DNA of 64,000 nucleotides from Bartonella sp. B1099 (GTDB lineage Bacteria; Pseudomonadota; Alphaproteobacteria; Rhizobiales; Rhizobiaceae): NCBI RefSeq assembly GCF_944801835.1, contig NZ_CALYLN010000004.1, positions 40,001 to 104,000 of the forward strand, read 5' to 3'. Shown piece by piece: positions 20,447 to 30,497 of this stretch (position 1 is its first letter; each line of letters starts with the position of its first letter). The notes under the pieces were generated by a model. It saw only the letters and a program-made list of their open reading frames with translations, ran no database searches and was not told where the DNA came from. The position numbers and the translations under genes were made by a program.

Positions 20447-21217
20447 TTATTTCTCAATCTTTACAACCTCATCGCTTTTATAGACCTCATAATTATCGGG
20501 AACCAATCTTATTTTACTTTGTGTATCTATTTTTGCTCTTCCATAGGCACGACCCCAAACCTTGACATAACCAGAGATTTTCGCATTGCCATAAACAGAG
20601 CCATAAACCGCGGCACGACCACTCACTATAGCATTGCCATAGACCTTGCCATAAATCTTTGCAAAGCCTTTGATAGCAGCTTGTCCATAAATTTTTGCAC
20701 TGCTGTAAATACAAGCAGACCCAGAAACCTTTGAATGACCATAGATCCTTGCATGATCATAAACAAAAGCATCATGAGAAACGCGCGCATGATTATAAAT
20801 ATGGGAATTGCTATAAACACGGGCGCAACCACTCACATGAGCTTTGCCATAAACATTCCCTGCGACATGAGCACTGTCATAGACACAAGCATGGTCATAA
20901 ATTTTTGCATATCGAGTGATTACAGCCTTGCCATAAACCTCAGCATTGCCATAGACACGCCCCCGCACATGAGAAAGATGCCTTACTTTAGCATGATCAG
21001 AAACATGAGCATAGCCATAGACAAGAGCCTCATCATAAACCCAGCAATTGCCATAGTGTGATAAGTTGCTTTCATTTTCGATATAGCCACCTAGATCGCC
21101 AGCCTTGACATCATCAAAATCTTTTAAAGCCCGAATGCGATAAAGGTTTGTAATTTGTTTTGTTAATCTATCTTTAATTTGTTTTGTTTGATTGGTTAAT
21201 TCATATTTTTTAGACAT
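20447..21217 (-). CDS. Beta-helix repeat protein with phage-type N-terminal module (1)
   Basis: A 256-residue protein whose role I cannot name. Residues 1-60 form a conserved module (KKYELTNQT, LYRIRALKDFDDVKAGDLGG, IENESNLSHYGNCWVYD) recurring in the two genes upstream. The rest is about 24 hexapeptide-like repeats with tyrosine, glycine and alanine at fixed places (VYGNAEVYGKA, IYGHSKVSGSA), predicting a parallel beta-helix. Proteins with this module and repeats are common in phages and prophages, usually unannotated. No signal peptide is visible. It is the last of three consecutive paralogues at the cargo end of island A. Confidence 0.8.
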   Translation of the reverse strand: MSKKYELTNQTKQIKDRLTKQITNLYRIRALKDFDDVKAGDLGGYIENESNLSHYGNCWVYDEALVYGYAHVSDHAKVRHLSHVRGRVYGNAEVYGKAVITRYAKIYDHACVYDSAHVAGNVYGKAHVSGCARVYSNSHIYNHARVSHDAFVYDHARIYGHSKVSGSACIYSSAKIYGQAAIKGFAKIYGKVYGNAIVSGRAAVYGSVYGNAKISGYVKVWGRAYGRAKIDTQSKIRLVPDNYEVYKSDEVVKIEK

Positions 21218-21312
21218 AAGGATACCCTCACAATCTAATGTGATAAACGTTTACTAAAATTTGGAATGGAAAATTTAAAAGAAGGGCGCCCCCGCAACGC
21301 CCGAGCATTCAA

Positions 21313-21975
21313 TTATGCTGCTTTATTTTCAATAATCTTGACAACGTGATCGCTTTCATAAACCACACAATTTTTTGGAACCGAACATAAACCGCTATGT
21401 CTTTTTAACCTTGCATTGCCATAGACATTGCCTCTAATCACGATATGATCAGAGATTTTCGCATTGCCATAAACAGAGCCATAAACATCAGCATTGCCCC
21501 CTACGCTAGCATTGCCATAAACCTTGCCATAAATTTTGCAAGCGCCACTCACAACAGCATGGTCATAAACCACGGCATTACTATGAATACGTGCACTCCC
21601 TGATAATTTTGCATTCCCATAAACCCTTGCATATTGATAAACCCAAGCGTTATAAGAAAGATGCGCATTGTCATAAACATGAGCATTTGCATAAACGCGG
21701 GCGCGGTCACAAACATGCGCATTGCCATAAACAAAGCCCATGATAATAGCGTTATTAGAAACTTTTGCATTTTCATAAATATAGGCAGTATTTAAAACAA
21801 GAGCATTATCATACACCCAGCAATTGCCATCATGAGAGAGGTTGCTTTCATTTTCAATAAAACCACCTAAATCCCCAGCCTTAACATCAGCAAAGTCTCT
21901 TAATGCTTTAATACGATAAAGAGTTTGATTATTTAATACACGTGTCTCATTTGTGAGTGCAAACTTTTTTTGCAT
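21313..21975 (-). CDS. Beta-helix repeat protein with phage-type N-terminal module (2)
   Basis: A 220-residue paralogue of its two neighbours. It has the same N-terminal module (FALTNETRVLNNQTLYRIKALRDFADVKAGDLGGFI, ESNLSHDGNCWVYD) followed by hexapeptide-type repeats (VYGNAHVCDRARVYANAHVYDNA) and a short C-terminal block (VVYESDHVVKIIE) shared with gene 1. AAGGAA precedes the ATG. The spacer after the stop contains a GC-rich stem (GGGCG...CGCCC) that also follows gene 3. The function is unknown; the repeats suggest a rigid rod-like protein. Confidence 0.8.
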   Translation of the reverse strand: MQKKFALTNETRVLNNQTLYRIKALRDFADVKAGDLGGFIENESNLSHDGNCWVYDNALVLNTAYIYENAKVSNNAIIMGFVYGNAHVCDRARVYANAHVYDNAHLSYNAWVYQYARVYGNAKLSGSARIHSNAVVYDHAVVSGACKIYGKVYGNASVGGNADVYGSVYGNAKISDHIVIRGNVYGNARLKRHSGLCSVPKNCVVYESDHVVKIIENKAA

Positions 21976-22064
21976 AGCACAATTCCTTTATAAAGAAGAT
22001 TCAATTTTTAAAATGAAAGAATTTGGTTAGAAAGCAGGCGCCCCCGCCGCGCCCGCGCATTCAA

Positions 22065-23225
22065 TTACGCAACGTCTTTTATGGTTTTGTTATTATTACC
22101 AATATCATCATAAATTTTTTGATTGCCATTAACGATAGCATTGTCAGAGATTTTTACTGAGTGACTAATATATACATTGTCAGAAACGACGGCATTATCG
22201 TAAACATGAGCAGCCCAATCAATACGAGCAGAGCCTAATATTTTTGCATTGCCATAAATAAAGCCCCTTACATAAGCATTATCAGCAATTTTCGCATTGT
22301 CATAGATTTTTGCATCAAAAATGATATTAGCTTTATTACAAACAAAGGCATTGCCATAAACTTGACCACGAACGATAGCATTGTCCTTAATTTTTGCATT
22401 GCCATAAACATGCGCATTCGCACCGAAAACCCATGCATCATCATTAACCACGGCATTGCCATAAATTTTTGCATTTCTATTGACACGGGCATTATCATGT
22501 ATTTTTGCATTGTCAGAAACGACAGCATCCCAAAAAACGGTAGCATTATCATAAACCCAGCAATGACCATCATGGGATAGGTTGCTTTCATTTTCAATAA
22601 AACCACCTAAGGTACCTGCTTTGATATCATCAAAATCTCTAATGGCTTTAATACGGTGTAAGGTAAACCCTTCAATAATCTTAGTTTCATTCGTAAATTC
22701 ATATTTTTTTGTTATAGGTAAAGAGACACAAGCATCATCACAAATTTTAGATGCAAAATTAATCGTTTCATTGTCCTCAACACGCGTATACCAATTAATA
22801 AAAGCATTCCCATAAACTTTTGCCTTGTCTCTTATAACAGCCTTATCACATACAGTGGCGTTATTAAAAACATGAGCATATTTGTAAACAAAAGCATACC
22901 CACAAACCAAGGCATTATCAGCAATTTTTGCATTGTCATAAACACTAGCAAAATCAAACACCTTTGCATTATCACAAACCGTTGCATTATCGAAAACACT
23001 CGCATAATTAAAAACAGTAGCATTATCAGAAATAAGAGCATTATTATAAACACAAGCCTCATTAGCTACCCAACAATTACCATCATGTGATAAGTTTCTT
23101 TCCTTTTCAATAAAGCCACCTAAAGTACCTGCTTTGATATCAGCAAAATCTCTAATGGCTTTAATGCGGTGTAAAGTATGACCAGCCACGCAACATGTTT
23201 CATTCGTAAATTCGTATTTTTTCAT
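22065..23225 (-). CDS. Tandem-fused beta-helix repeat protein (3)
   Basis: A 386-residue protein made of two complete copies of the family unit joined in frame. The N-terminal module appears at residue 2 (KKYEFTNETCCVAGHTLHRIKAIRDF) and again at residue 173 (KKYEFTNETKIIEGFTLHRIKAIRDF), each followed by its own set of hexapeptide repeats (VYDNAKIADNA, IYGNAVVNDDA). The second unit is longer. The fusion most likely arose by loss of a stop and intergenic spacer between two tandem genes. No enzyme motif, signal peptide or membrane segment is seen. Confidence 0.8.
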   Translation of the reverse strand: MKKYEFTNETCCVAGHTLHRIKAIRDFADIKAGTLGGFIEKERNLSHDGNCWVANEACVYNNALISDNATVFNYASVFDNATVCDNAKVFDFASVYDNAKIADNALVCGYAFVYKYAHVFNNATVCDKAVIRDKAKVYGNAFINWYTRVEDNETINFASKICDDACVSLPITKKYEFTNETKIIEGFTLHRIKAIRDFDDIKAGTLGGFIENESNLSHDGHCWVYDNATVFWDAVVSDNAKIHDNARVNRNAKIYGNAVVNDDAWVFGANAHVYGNAKIKDNAIVRGQVYGNAFVCNKANIIFDAKIYDNAKIADNAYVRGFIYGNAKILGSARIDWAAHVYDNAVVSDNVYISHSVKISDNAIVNGNQKIYDDIGNNNKTIKDVA

Positions 23226-24035
23226 TGGAAATTCTTTCTAATCAAAAAAGTTTTCAATTGACAACCATAAAAGAGCGCCGGGCGTTGAAAACACGGTGAT
23301 TAGTCCGTCGTCACACTTTTCTCATAAAGAGTATTGTATGGTGTGACCACACCCGACATAAATCGTTATATGCCAATTAAAGCACAAAAGACAGTCAGTT
23401 TTTAAAAAAATGGGAGAAACCTTTTCGTGGTTTATCCGCTAATCACAAGTGTTTTCATCACTTGATTATTTATATAACAAAATACGTATTTATTGTCAAA
23501 TAATATTTTATCTTTTTTGATATTTTTTATGATTTTTTTAAATGCATTGTGTGTAAATATTTATCATATGCTTATGAATTGCTTCTTTTGTATTATATGC
23601 TTTTAAAGCTATATTATAGGCTTTCTTAAACGATTGCATTATTTTTTGAATCTATATACATTTATAATGTTTATAAACGCTCTCATCATGCGTATTTTTA
23701 ACTTTATAACCTATCTTGTTTTTCACTAAATGGTTTTTAAGATTTCTGTTAATTTCTTTTATAACACATTTGCAACTTAACAGCCTTTTATAGGGATTGT
23801 CTTTATAATCATGCTTTCATTTGCATTGTGATTATGAAAATGCATTATGATTATGAAACCCTGCTTTTTTCACGCGTGCTTTATAGCTGTTATATTCTTT
23901 ATAGCCACCGCATCATTTTTCATTTTCATAAGAGAGATTATAAATAGGATAATTGTGATTTATTGCTTTTTATGAAAACATCTAAAGAGAAACTGATAAC
24001 TATAGAGATGAGCAAAATCATTTTTAATAGACTTT
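23226..24035. other. AT-rich non-coding stretch of island A
   Basis: About 800 bases upstream of the beta-helix genes with long poly-T/poly-A character and no credible ORF. A GC-richer block with short inverted repeats at 23265-23360 (gagcgccgggcg, and ggtgtgaccacacc) may be a promoter or operator region for these genes. Confidence 0.4.
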
Positions 24036-24204
24036 TGTCAGTTCTTTTTAGAACCTATATTATTTTTTTTAAATGAGAGAAAATTAAAAACATTATATTT
24101 CAATATATTAGCATTTTAATGATACAATCTATATCGACAATACAACCATAAATTCAATCCATAATATATATATGTCAGTTATGTGTCAGTAAATTGAACT
24201 GACA
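24036..24204 (+). repeat. TGTCAGT iteron-like cluster (island A)
   Basis: TGTCAGT occurs at 24036, 24173 and 24184 and inverted (ACTGACA) at 24198. The spacing of 11 between the last direct copies and the inverted copy that follows is the same as in island B at 63790-63821. Between them lies a diverged copy of the AT-rich module. It could be a replication origin or the target of an island regulator. Confidence 0.55.
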
Positions 24205-24434
24205 AAATGATTATTTTAGTGAGTGATTAAAACGTGCTTTATAAAAAGCGTATGAAAGTGAAAACTGATTATGTTATCAAAATCCTTTTAATGAATTTTT
24301 ATCAGTCCACTTAAATGGATAAACTTATAATTTTAGAGAATGATTAAAACATGTCTTATGAAATGCATGTGATCTTTTAAAGCCTTTCAAAAGATAGTTA
24401 TAAATATAAGAAATGCTATCAAGATTATTATGGT

Positions 24435-24638
24435 TATTGGTTTTGGGGGTTTTGGGTGTTCTTTTTACACCCCCTCTATATATATTTTTTAATCAAAAAT
24501 AAAAGTTATTATATTTCAATATGTTAATGTTTTAAATAAACAACCTATATTAAATACAACATGTAAATACAATCTTTAATATATATTTAAGAGGGTTTTG
24601 TAGGGGTTTTGGGGGTTTTAAACACTGTCAAAACCTAT
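24435..24638 (+). repeat. About 200-bp inverted repeat, left copy, flanking the R-M gene
   Basis: The segment from tattggttttgggggttttg to tgtcaaaacctat is repeated in reverse orientation at 30218-30420 with only a handful of mismatches. Both copies contain ACACCCCCTCTATATAT and an AT-rich centre, and lie outside the restriction-modification gene. Confidence 0.9.
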
Positions 24639-24869
24639 AGATAAAATTCTCTTTAAACAAAGCTTTTGAAAACAATAAAGCTATCATTTGAGATTACGGT
24701 ATAATCTCTTAAAAGCAATCCAAAAGAAGTGTATTCTATTTAAGATGGGATTTCTTAAAAGTCTTAAAGCAATCCAAATAAGAGTGTTTAAAAGTGCAAA
24801 GCTTCTTTTTTTAGAATAACGCATGATAAATTATTTCTTTTAAGATTGTATCTAATCAACTTAATAAAA

Positions 24870-24898
24870 GAGGTATAGATTATAAGGCTCTATACCCC
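24870..24898 (-). terminator. Hairpin terminator of the R-M gene
   Basis: On the minus strand GGGGTATAGA pairs with TCTATACCTC around a 9-base loop (one A-C mismatch) and is followed by TTTTATT. It lies about 45 bases after the stop codon. Confidence 0.6.
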
Positions 24899-24941
24899 TT
24901 ATAAGATAGCATACCCATTATATGAGCATACCTTAATAAGT

Positions 24942-27900
24942 CTATTCAGTTTCTCTAATTTCTAATTTTGGTAGGTTCTTAACAATCTTCATTGTCTCTA
25001 AACTTACGGTAATAACCCTTTGAAACAATTCTAATGGATAAGCAGGGTTTCCAACGGTCTCAACAGCATAGCGATTAGCATTATTCACAATACCACTCTT
25101 TTTATCAGTCTTTACACATTGACGTCCCATAACCCATTCAAGAGCAGGCTTGCCATTTACGATATACTCATAAGCTTCACGAGGGATATCAGTCATCGTG
25201 ATATTGCTGTTGTAAAAAACGATAGATTTATCTTTTACATTATTTTTGCTAAAGAATTTCATTTCTGTAACGTAATAAAATTCCTTAGGATTAGAGATAT
25301 CAGTCTGTTTTGGATTGCCTTTTTTAAATGTGACTGGATAAGGTTCTACAGTTTCATAATTGACGTGCAAATGACCCAATTCACGTCCTGCTGTAACAAA
25401 TTTCCAAAAGTCCTCAGCAGTTTTTACACAAGGGATACGCGGCAATTCTTTAGAGAGATTATCAGCATAACGGGCACGATAATCTTCCGAATGTAAGATC
25501 CCATAAACATAATAGAATAGATCATCTTTTGTTATGGTTTCATTAGGATAAGCTGCTTTAAAATGGTCTAGTCCCTCATCCGTAATGGCATCACGCCTCT
25601 GTAAACCAGCATTTTTGTTTTCCTCTGTAGCATTTGCAAATAAATGAGATTGGTTTTCACTTTTATCTTTTGAGACCGTAGTATCTTCGTAAATATACCG
25701 TGGAAAACATTGACTCGTATCTATTGCATGATGGTTAGGTAAGTTTTTCGTCATCAATACAGAAAAACCTTTCATTGCTCCTGCGCCAGTAACTTGTATT
25801 ACCTTATTTTTAACTGCTTTTCCGATAGGGAATAGGCGCGGTATTTGATAAATGCCATCATTGAAGATGCTATTATAATAAAGCCATTGTTTTGTAAAAG
25901 GGCGATATAGGCTTTGAATAAGGCACTTATCTTCAAACTCGAAAAACTTTCCTCTTACCAACTCTTGTTTAATGTTATGGCTCCAACTAATTTTGCTTTC
26001 ATCCGAATTTACGAAATCATTTACAACTTTTACACGTGACTTACGTTCAGCATGTGGATAGATATTGTTAAAACGTTCTACTTCGCTGTTATAAAAAGTA
26101 ATCATATTACTCATGTTTTTAGTTAAAACTTCACAGCTTGAGTTATAAGCCCAAGCATCACGATTAGTTTTTAGACCACAAGAATAAATATCAAAAAGTT
26201 TTTTATCATGACTTTTCTTATCACCTGTAGTTTTATCACCTATGACTAAAAATGATTTGAAGCTATCATCACGTTGATTAAGCCAATCATTATGTCCATC
26301 CGGTTTGATTATTTGCCAACCTTGTTGACTCCGTGTAATGCCATCAATGCTTCCAAGGGATTCAATTATCGTAAGTTTTTTTTCTCTTTTAAGATAATCT
26401 CCAATATCACGGAAATATATTTTACCACGCTGTTGAGATTCTGGATTTTTGATAAGAATAGAGATAGCGATAGGAGCCCGTGACCCAGAACCAAAAATCT
26501 TGCCACCCTCTTTTCGAGAAAGTTCTCCAGAAGTTCGTTGATTACCCCGTAAATGGAAAATATAAAGGCTGCTAAATTCCTCAACGAAGCATTTTCGTAA
26601 GCCATCCATAGAATGTCCAGTAATAAAACCGGCATTTGTGACAAATCCGATTACCCCAGCATTATCAATACGGTCACTAGCCCAGCGGATAGCACGGATA
26701 TAACTGTCGTAAAGTGCTTGCACACAAGTTGTTTTTGATTGAGCAGCATAAGTTTCACGGATACGATTATCTAATATTGGATAAGGACTCTTCTTTGCAT
26801 TATCATTTTCACTTTTTTGTCCAACCGAATAAGGGGGATTACCAAAAATAACTTTGATATCCAGTTTCTTTTGATGTTCTAAATATTCACTGTTCTCTTT
26901 GAGTATACCATCTATCAAGTTTTTTTCTTTAAGCATCTGAAACGTATCAGCCAGACCAATATGTTTGAAAGGAATATAATTCCCTTTCATAAGACTATGA
27001 TAGGTCGATTCAATGTTAATGGCTGCTATGTAATAAGCCAGTAAAACAATCTCATTAGCATGAATATCATGACGGAATTTATATTCCATATCTTCTGGTT
27101 TTATGAGATTGGATTGTAACAACCGTGTGATAAAGGTTCCAGTACCTGTAAAAGGGTCAAGAATAGAAACACCCCGTGATCCTAGACTTTTGCCAAATTC
27201 ATTGCGCAAGACATCATCAACAGAGTGAATGATAAAATCAACAACCTCAACGGGGGTATAAACAATTCCAAGCCTATCCGTGGTTTTCTTAAAAGCTTTG
27301 GCAAAAAAATCTTCGTAAAGTTTGATAATAAGATTCTGTTTTGCTTGAGGTTCGGTAATCCCTGCTGTACAGAACGTGATACTTTTGTAGAATTTATCAA
27401 GATCTTTTGCTTCTTCCTCAATATTGGTTTTATCCAGTTTCGCTAAAATCTTTTCCATGGCTTGAGAGATAGCATTGTTCTGTACAAACTTATTGCCATC
27501 AAACAAAGCTTCAAACACGGGACGCGTTACAAGATGTTGGGCTAACATCTCAACAGCTTCTTCTTGTTTGATTTCACTATTTACGTTGTTTTTTAGTTCC
27601 TTATGAAAGGCATCAAAAGCATGAAAAGTTTCACTCTTTTCGTCCACAAGCATATCTTTAAGACGATTGATATGGTTTTGTGCAATCTCAGCAACATTGC
27701 CAGCCCATATGCCCCAATAATCCGTGATTTTAAAACTATCCAGAAAAATTGTCTTGATAAAATCAACAAATTCAGAAGGGCGGAATAATTCTCCTTGCTC
27801 TGTAGTCGATTGAGAGTTGCTTGCTGCTGTTCCAATAACATGTCCAGAACTTTCTCCTTTTGATTGTATCTGGACCTCATCAACTGTTGTGGTGAGTTCT

Positions 27901-29918
27901 TTTAATTCATTGTCACGCTTAATCTCTATAATCTCAATCGTATGGCTGCTATCTTGTCCTAAAGACATTTGATTAATCGTTCGAGCCAGCCTCTCATCAT
28001 GAGAATGTAAAGCATTCAAAACTTGCCAAACAACATGGTACTTCTTATTATTCCGTAAAGCTTTTTTGGCTTCTAAATGCGAGGGAATGATAACAGGTAA
28101 AATGATATAGCCTGTCTTTTTTCCCTTGGCACGACGCATCACACGCCCCACCGCCTGTATCACATCCACTTGGCTATTGCGCGGGTGTAAAAACATGATG
28201 GCATCAAGAGCAGGAACATCAATCCCTTCTGAAAGACACCGAACATTGCTTAAGATCCGACAAACATTGTGACCAGCATCTTGTTTCAGCCAATCCAATT
28301 CTTCATTGCGTTTTTTGACGCTTTGCTTTCCGTCAATATGTCTTACTTCACAATTCAAAAAGGGTACATCTTTAAGGAAATCATTGATATGAGATTCGAT
28401 AATTTTATTGAAGAGCTTTGTGACATATTTAGAAGTATTGATATCTTTGCAAAAAGCTAAGGCACAATGCATGGGCTCTGTATCATCATCATCAACAGCT
28501 GCTTCCTTATCTATTTTAGTCAGTGCTCTATAACAGCCAATAATTTTTGCCGCATCATCTAAATCAATTTCACGGTCTTCATTGGCTATAATCTTCTGTA
28601 TGGCTGGTGTGATATAGGTTTCATCAATGCCTAAGACCACAATCTTGTAAGGAGTTAAAAGTTCATTCTCGACAGCTTCAGTGAAGGTATAATGATGGAG
28701 TTGTTTTCCAAAAAGCGCTTCATCATCCATGGATGCCAGAACGGCATTAATCTCATCAGCCCGTCTTTTGGCAGTCTCACTAAAGATACGAGGCGTTGCT
28801 GTCATATATAGACGTTTTTTGCCTCGAATAATGCTGTTATCATGAACTTTGACAAACTCAGATTCATTGTCGTCAGTTCCCAATGAAGCACCCGTCGTAC
28901 GGTGTGCTTCATCACAAATGATCAGATCAAATTCTGGTAATCCATATTCCTTTTGCGCATCGGAAATCACTTGAATGGAATGATAGGTTGAAAAGATGAC
29001 CGTCATTGCCTCTGCGAAGCTTTCACAAGCTTCTTTGGCAAGGGCTTTTGCATCTGTTGTAGCAGGAAGAACAAGATCTGATGTTTCCATGCCAACCATG
29101 TCATCTTGGTTTTTACGACGCTTTCCTACTTTTGTATCCGAACACACCGCAAAGGAACGCAAGGGAATTTGTGTGTCCAGTGTCCATTCACGGATTGTTT
29201 GTGAGACTAAAGCAAGAGAAGGCACCAAAAACAACACACGCTTGCCTTTTCCCGCTATGGTCTCTGCTATCTTAAGGCTTGTGAACGTTTTGCCTGTTCC
29301 ACATGCCATAATTAGCTTGCCACGGTCTGCTTCTTTTAAACCTTCACAGACTTTCTTGATGGCTTCTTTCTGATGGGGACGAGGTTCTTTTGTAACTTTC
29401 AGAACAACTTTTTGTTTTGTTGCAAATATTTGCCAATCTATACGACTGTTTTCCATATGACGAAGGTCAATGCGATAAACGGGTATCGCTTGTCCTTTAA
29501 TCATGGCATTCACATTGTCACTTAATTCACTTTCAGTGCTATCAACGAGAAGGCGATATTTAAAGATGTCTTTTCCAGAGGCTGCGATAAAGCTATCAAT
29601 ATCCTTTTTACTGATCTGATGGTCTGCTTTATAAAACTTACATTGAATAGCCACATAGCCTTCTTGATTGCGAAGTTTTGCAACCAGATCAATGCCGATA
29701 TCATTTTTATTCCAATCCTCACGCTCTTTAGCCCATTCAAAATAGCTTTCAACCTTTTCATAGCGTCCATAATGGATAGGGTCATGCATAAGATATTTGC
29801 TAATAAAATCTTCAAAAATTTTTCCCTTTTTAGCATTTGAAGTTGCTTGTTGACGATAATATTCCAACAGAGAACGTAGCGTGACGTGTTTATTATCAGA
29901 CTTAACAGATTGCAGCAT
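24942..29918 (-). CDS. Single-polypeptide restriction-modification enzyme (type ISP-like)
   Basis: A 1658-residue protein fusing nuclease, translocase and methyltransferase, the architecture of type ISP enzymes such as LlaGI and LlaBIII. An Mrr-like nuclease opens the chain (GIDLVAK near residue 75, QCK near 92). An SF2 helicase follows: Walker A ACGTGKT (205-211), DEAH (336-339), TAT (373-375), and QAVGRVMRRAKGK. An N6-adenine methyltransferase begins near residue 920 (LDPFTGTGTF) with catalytic NPPY near 1027. The C-terminal third would hold target recognition. One protein would cut unmodified DNA and protect the host. All key motifs are intact. It lies in the cargo slot of island A, between inverted repeats. 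Confidence 0.9.
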   Translation of the reverse strand: MLQSVKSDNKHVTLRSLLEYYRQQATSNAKKGKIFEDFISKYLMHDPIHYGRYEKVESYFEWAKEREDWNKNDIGIDLVAKLRNQEGYVAIQCKFYKADHQISKKDIDSFIAASGKDIFKYRLLVDSTESELSDNVNAMIKGQAIPVYRIDLRHMENSRIDWQIFATKQKVVLKVTKEPRPHQKEAIKKVCEGLKEADRGKLIMACGTGKTFTSLKIAETIAGKGKRVLFLVPSLALVSQTIREWTLDTQIPLRSFAVCSDTKVGKRRKNQDDMVGMETSDLVLPATTDAKALAKEACESFAEAMTVIFSTYHSIQVISDAQKEYGLPEFDLIICDEAHRTTGASLGTDDNESEFVKVHDNSIIRGKKRLYMTATPRIFSETAKRRADEINAVLASMDDEALFGKQLHHYTFTEAVENELLTPYKIVVLGIDETYITPAIQKIIANEDREIDLDDAAKIIGCYRALTKIDKEAAVDDDDTEPMHCALAFCKDINTSKYVTKLFNKIIESHINDFLKDVPFLNCEVRHIDGKQSVKKRNEELDWLKQDAGHNVCRILSNVRCLSEGIDVPALDAIMFLHPRNSQVDVIQAVGRVMRRAKGKKTGYIILPVIIPSHLEAKKALRNNKKYHVVWQVLNALHSHDERLARTINQMSLGQDSSHTIEIIEIKRDNELKELTTTVDEVQIQSKGESSGHVIGTAASNSQSTTEQGELFRPSEFVDFIKTIFLDSFKITDYWGIWAGNVAEIAQNHINRLKDMLVDEKSETFHAFDAFHKELKNNVNSEIKQEEAVEMLAQHLVTRPVFEALFDGNKFVQNNAISQAMEKILAKLDKTNIEEEAKDLDKFYKSITFCTAGITEPQAKQNLIIKLYEDFFAKAFKKTTDRLGIVYTPVEVVDFIIHSVDDVLRNEFGKSLGSRGVSILDPFTGTGTFITRLLQSNLIKPEDMEYKFRHDIHANEIVLLAYYIAAINIESTYHSLMKGNYIPFKHIGLADTFQMLKEKNLIDGILKENSEYLEHQKKLDIKVIFGNPPYSVGQKSENDNAKKSPYPILDNRIRETYAAQSKTTCVQALYDSYIRAIRWASDRIDNAGVIGFVTNAGFITGHSMDGLRKCFVEEFSSLYIFHLRGNQRTSGELSRKEGGKIFGSGSRAPIAISILIKNPESQQRGKIYFRDIGDYLKREKKLTIIESLGSIDGITRSQQGWQIIKPDGHNDWLNQRDDSFKSFLVIGDKTTGDKKSHDKKLFDIYSCGLKTNRDAWAYNSSCEVLTKNMSNMITFYNSEVERFNNIYPHAERKSRVKVVNDFVNSDESKISWSHNIKQELVRGKFFEFEDKCLIQSLYRPFTKQWLYYNSIFNDGIYQIPRLFPIGKAVKNKVIQVTGAGAMKGFSVLMTKNLPNHHAIDTSQCFPRYIYEDTTVSKDKSENQSHLFANATEENKNAGLQRRDAITDEGLDHFKAAYPNETITKDDLFYYVYGILHSEDYRARYADNLSKELPRIPCVKTAEDFWKFVTAGRELGHLHVNYETVEPYPVTFKKGNPKQTDISNPKEFYYVTEMKFFSKNNVKDKSIVFYNSNITMTDIPREAYEYIVNGKPALEWVMGRQCVKTDKKSGIVNNANRYAVETVGNPAYPLELFQRVITVSLETMKIVKNLPKLEIRETE

Positions 29919-30048
29919 ATTACAATAAAAATCCCTTGCCTTATAAGATGATCAATAACCATCAAAAGAATCAAAACGAATTCAATTAAATGCGTTTAAA
30001 ACAAATATCGATAAAAATGGGAAAAAACTGCTAAAAAGCCGATAATTT

Positions 30049-30200
30049 TTTCAAAAGAGGTTTTAAAAGGATACTTATCAACAGCCTATGAGAAAGATCA
30101 GATCAGCAAAATAGTGAAATTTGCTATTCATTTGATGTGTTAATCAAGACAGATGCAATACGTTCTTTTAAAATATCATAATGATTATTTTGATAAGTTT
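30049..30200 (-). repeat. Conserved pre-cargo block shared with the end of island B
   Basis: Read on the minus strand, this block (from acttatcaaaataatcatt to gtatccttttaaaacctc) matches 63848-63990 in island B at most positions. It lies between the AT-rich module and the start of the R-M gene, 130 bases before its ATG, so it may carry the cargo promoter. The 100-odd bases between it and the ATG show nothing further. Confidence 0.75.
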
Positions 30201-30217
30201 TATCACGAATTTAATAG

Positions 30218-30420
30218 ATAGGTTTTGACGGTGTTTAAAACACCCAAAACCCCTACAAAACCCTCTTAAATATATATTAAAGATTGTATTTACGTGTTGT
30301 ATTTAATATAGGTTGTTTATTTAAAACATTAACATATTGAAATATAATAACTTTTATTTTTGATTTAAAAAATATATAGAGGGGGTGTAAAAAGAACACC
30401 CAAAACCCCCAAAACCAATA
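30218..30420 (-). repeat. About 200-bp inverted repeat, right copy, flanking the R-M gene
   Basis: Reverse-complement partner of 24435-24638, nearly identical over about 200 bases. A diverged version in the same position relative to DUF3987 occurs in island B (63655-63760). This copy belongs to the conserved island layout; the left one is extra. Confidence 0.9.
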
Positions 30421-30497
30421 GATGCGGAATGCTTTGAAGGCTCTCTTCGATAATACAAGGTTATAGGGTTTAATGTTTTATAAGATATCCAGATTGC

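Noticed and set aside
20520-23080. CRISPR-like array: the string gcattgccataaac and variants recur at roughly even spacing.
   Set aside because: The repeats are codons of hexapeptide-type protein repeats in three long minus-strand genes; spacing and sequence vary with the protein repeat and there are no cas genes.
24942-29918. Classical type I or type III R-M subunit.
   Set aside because: Nuclease, helicase and methyltransferase motifs are all in one chain and there is no separate specificity or modification gene beside it.
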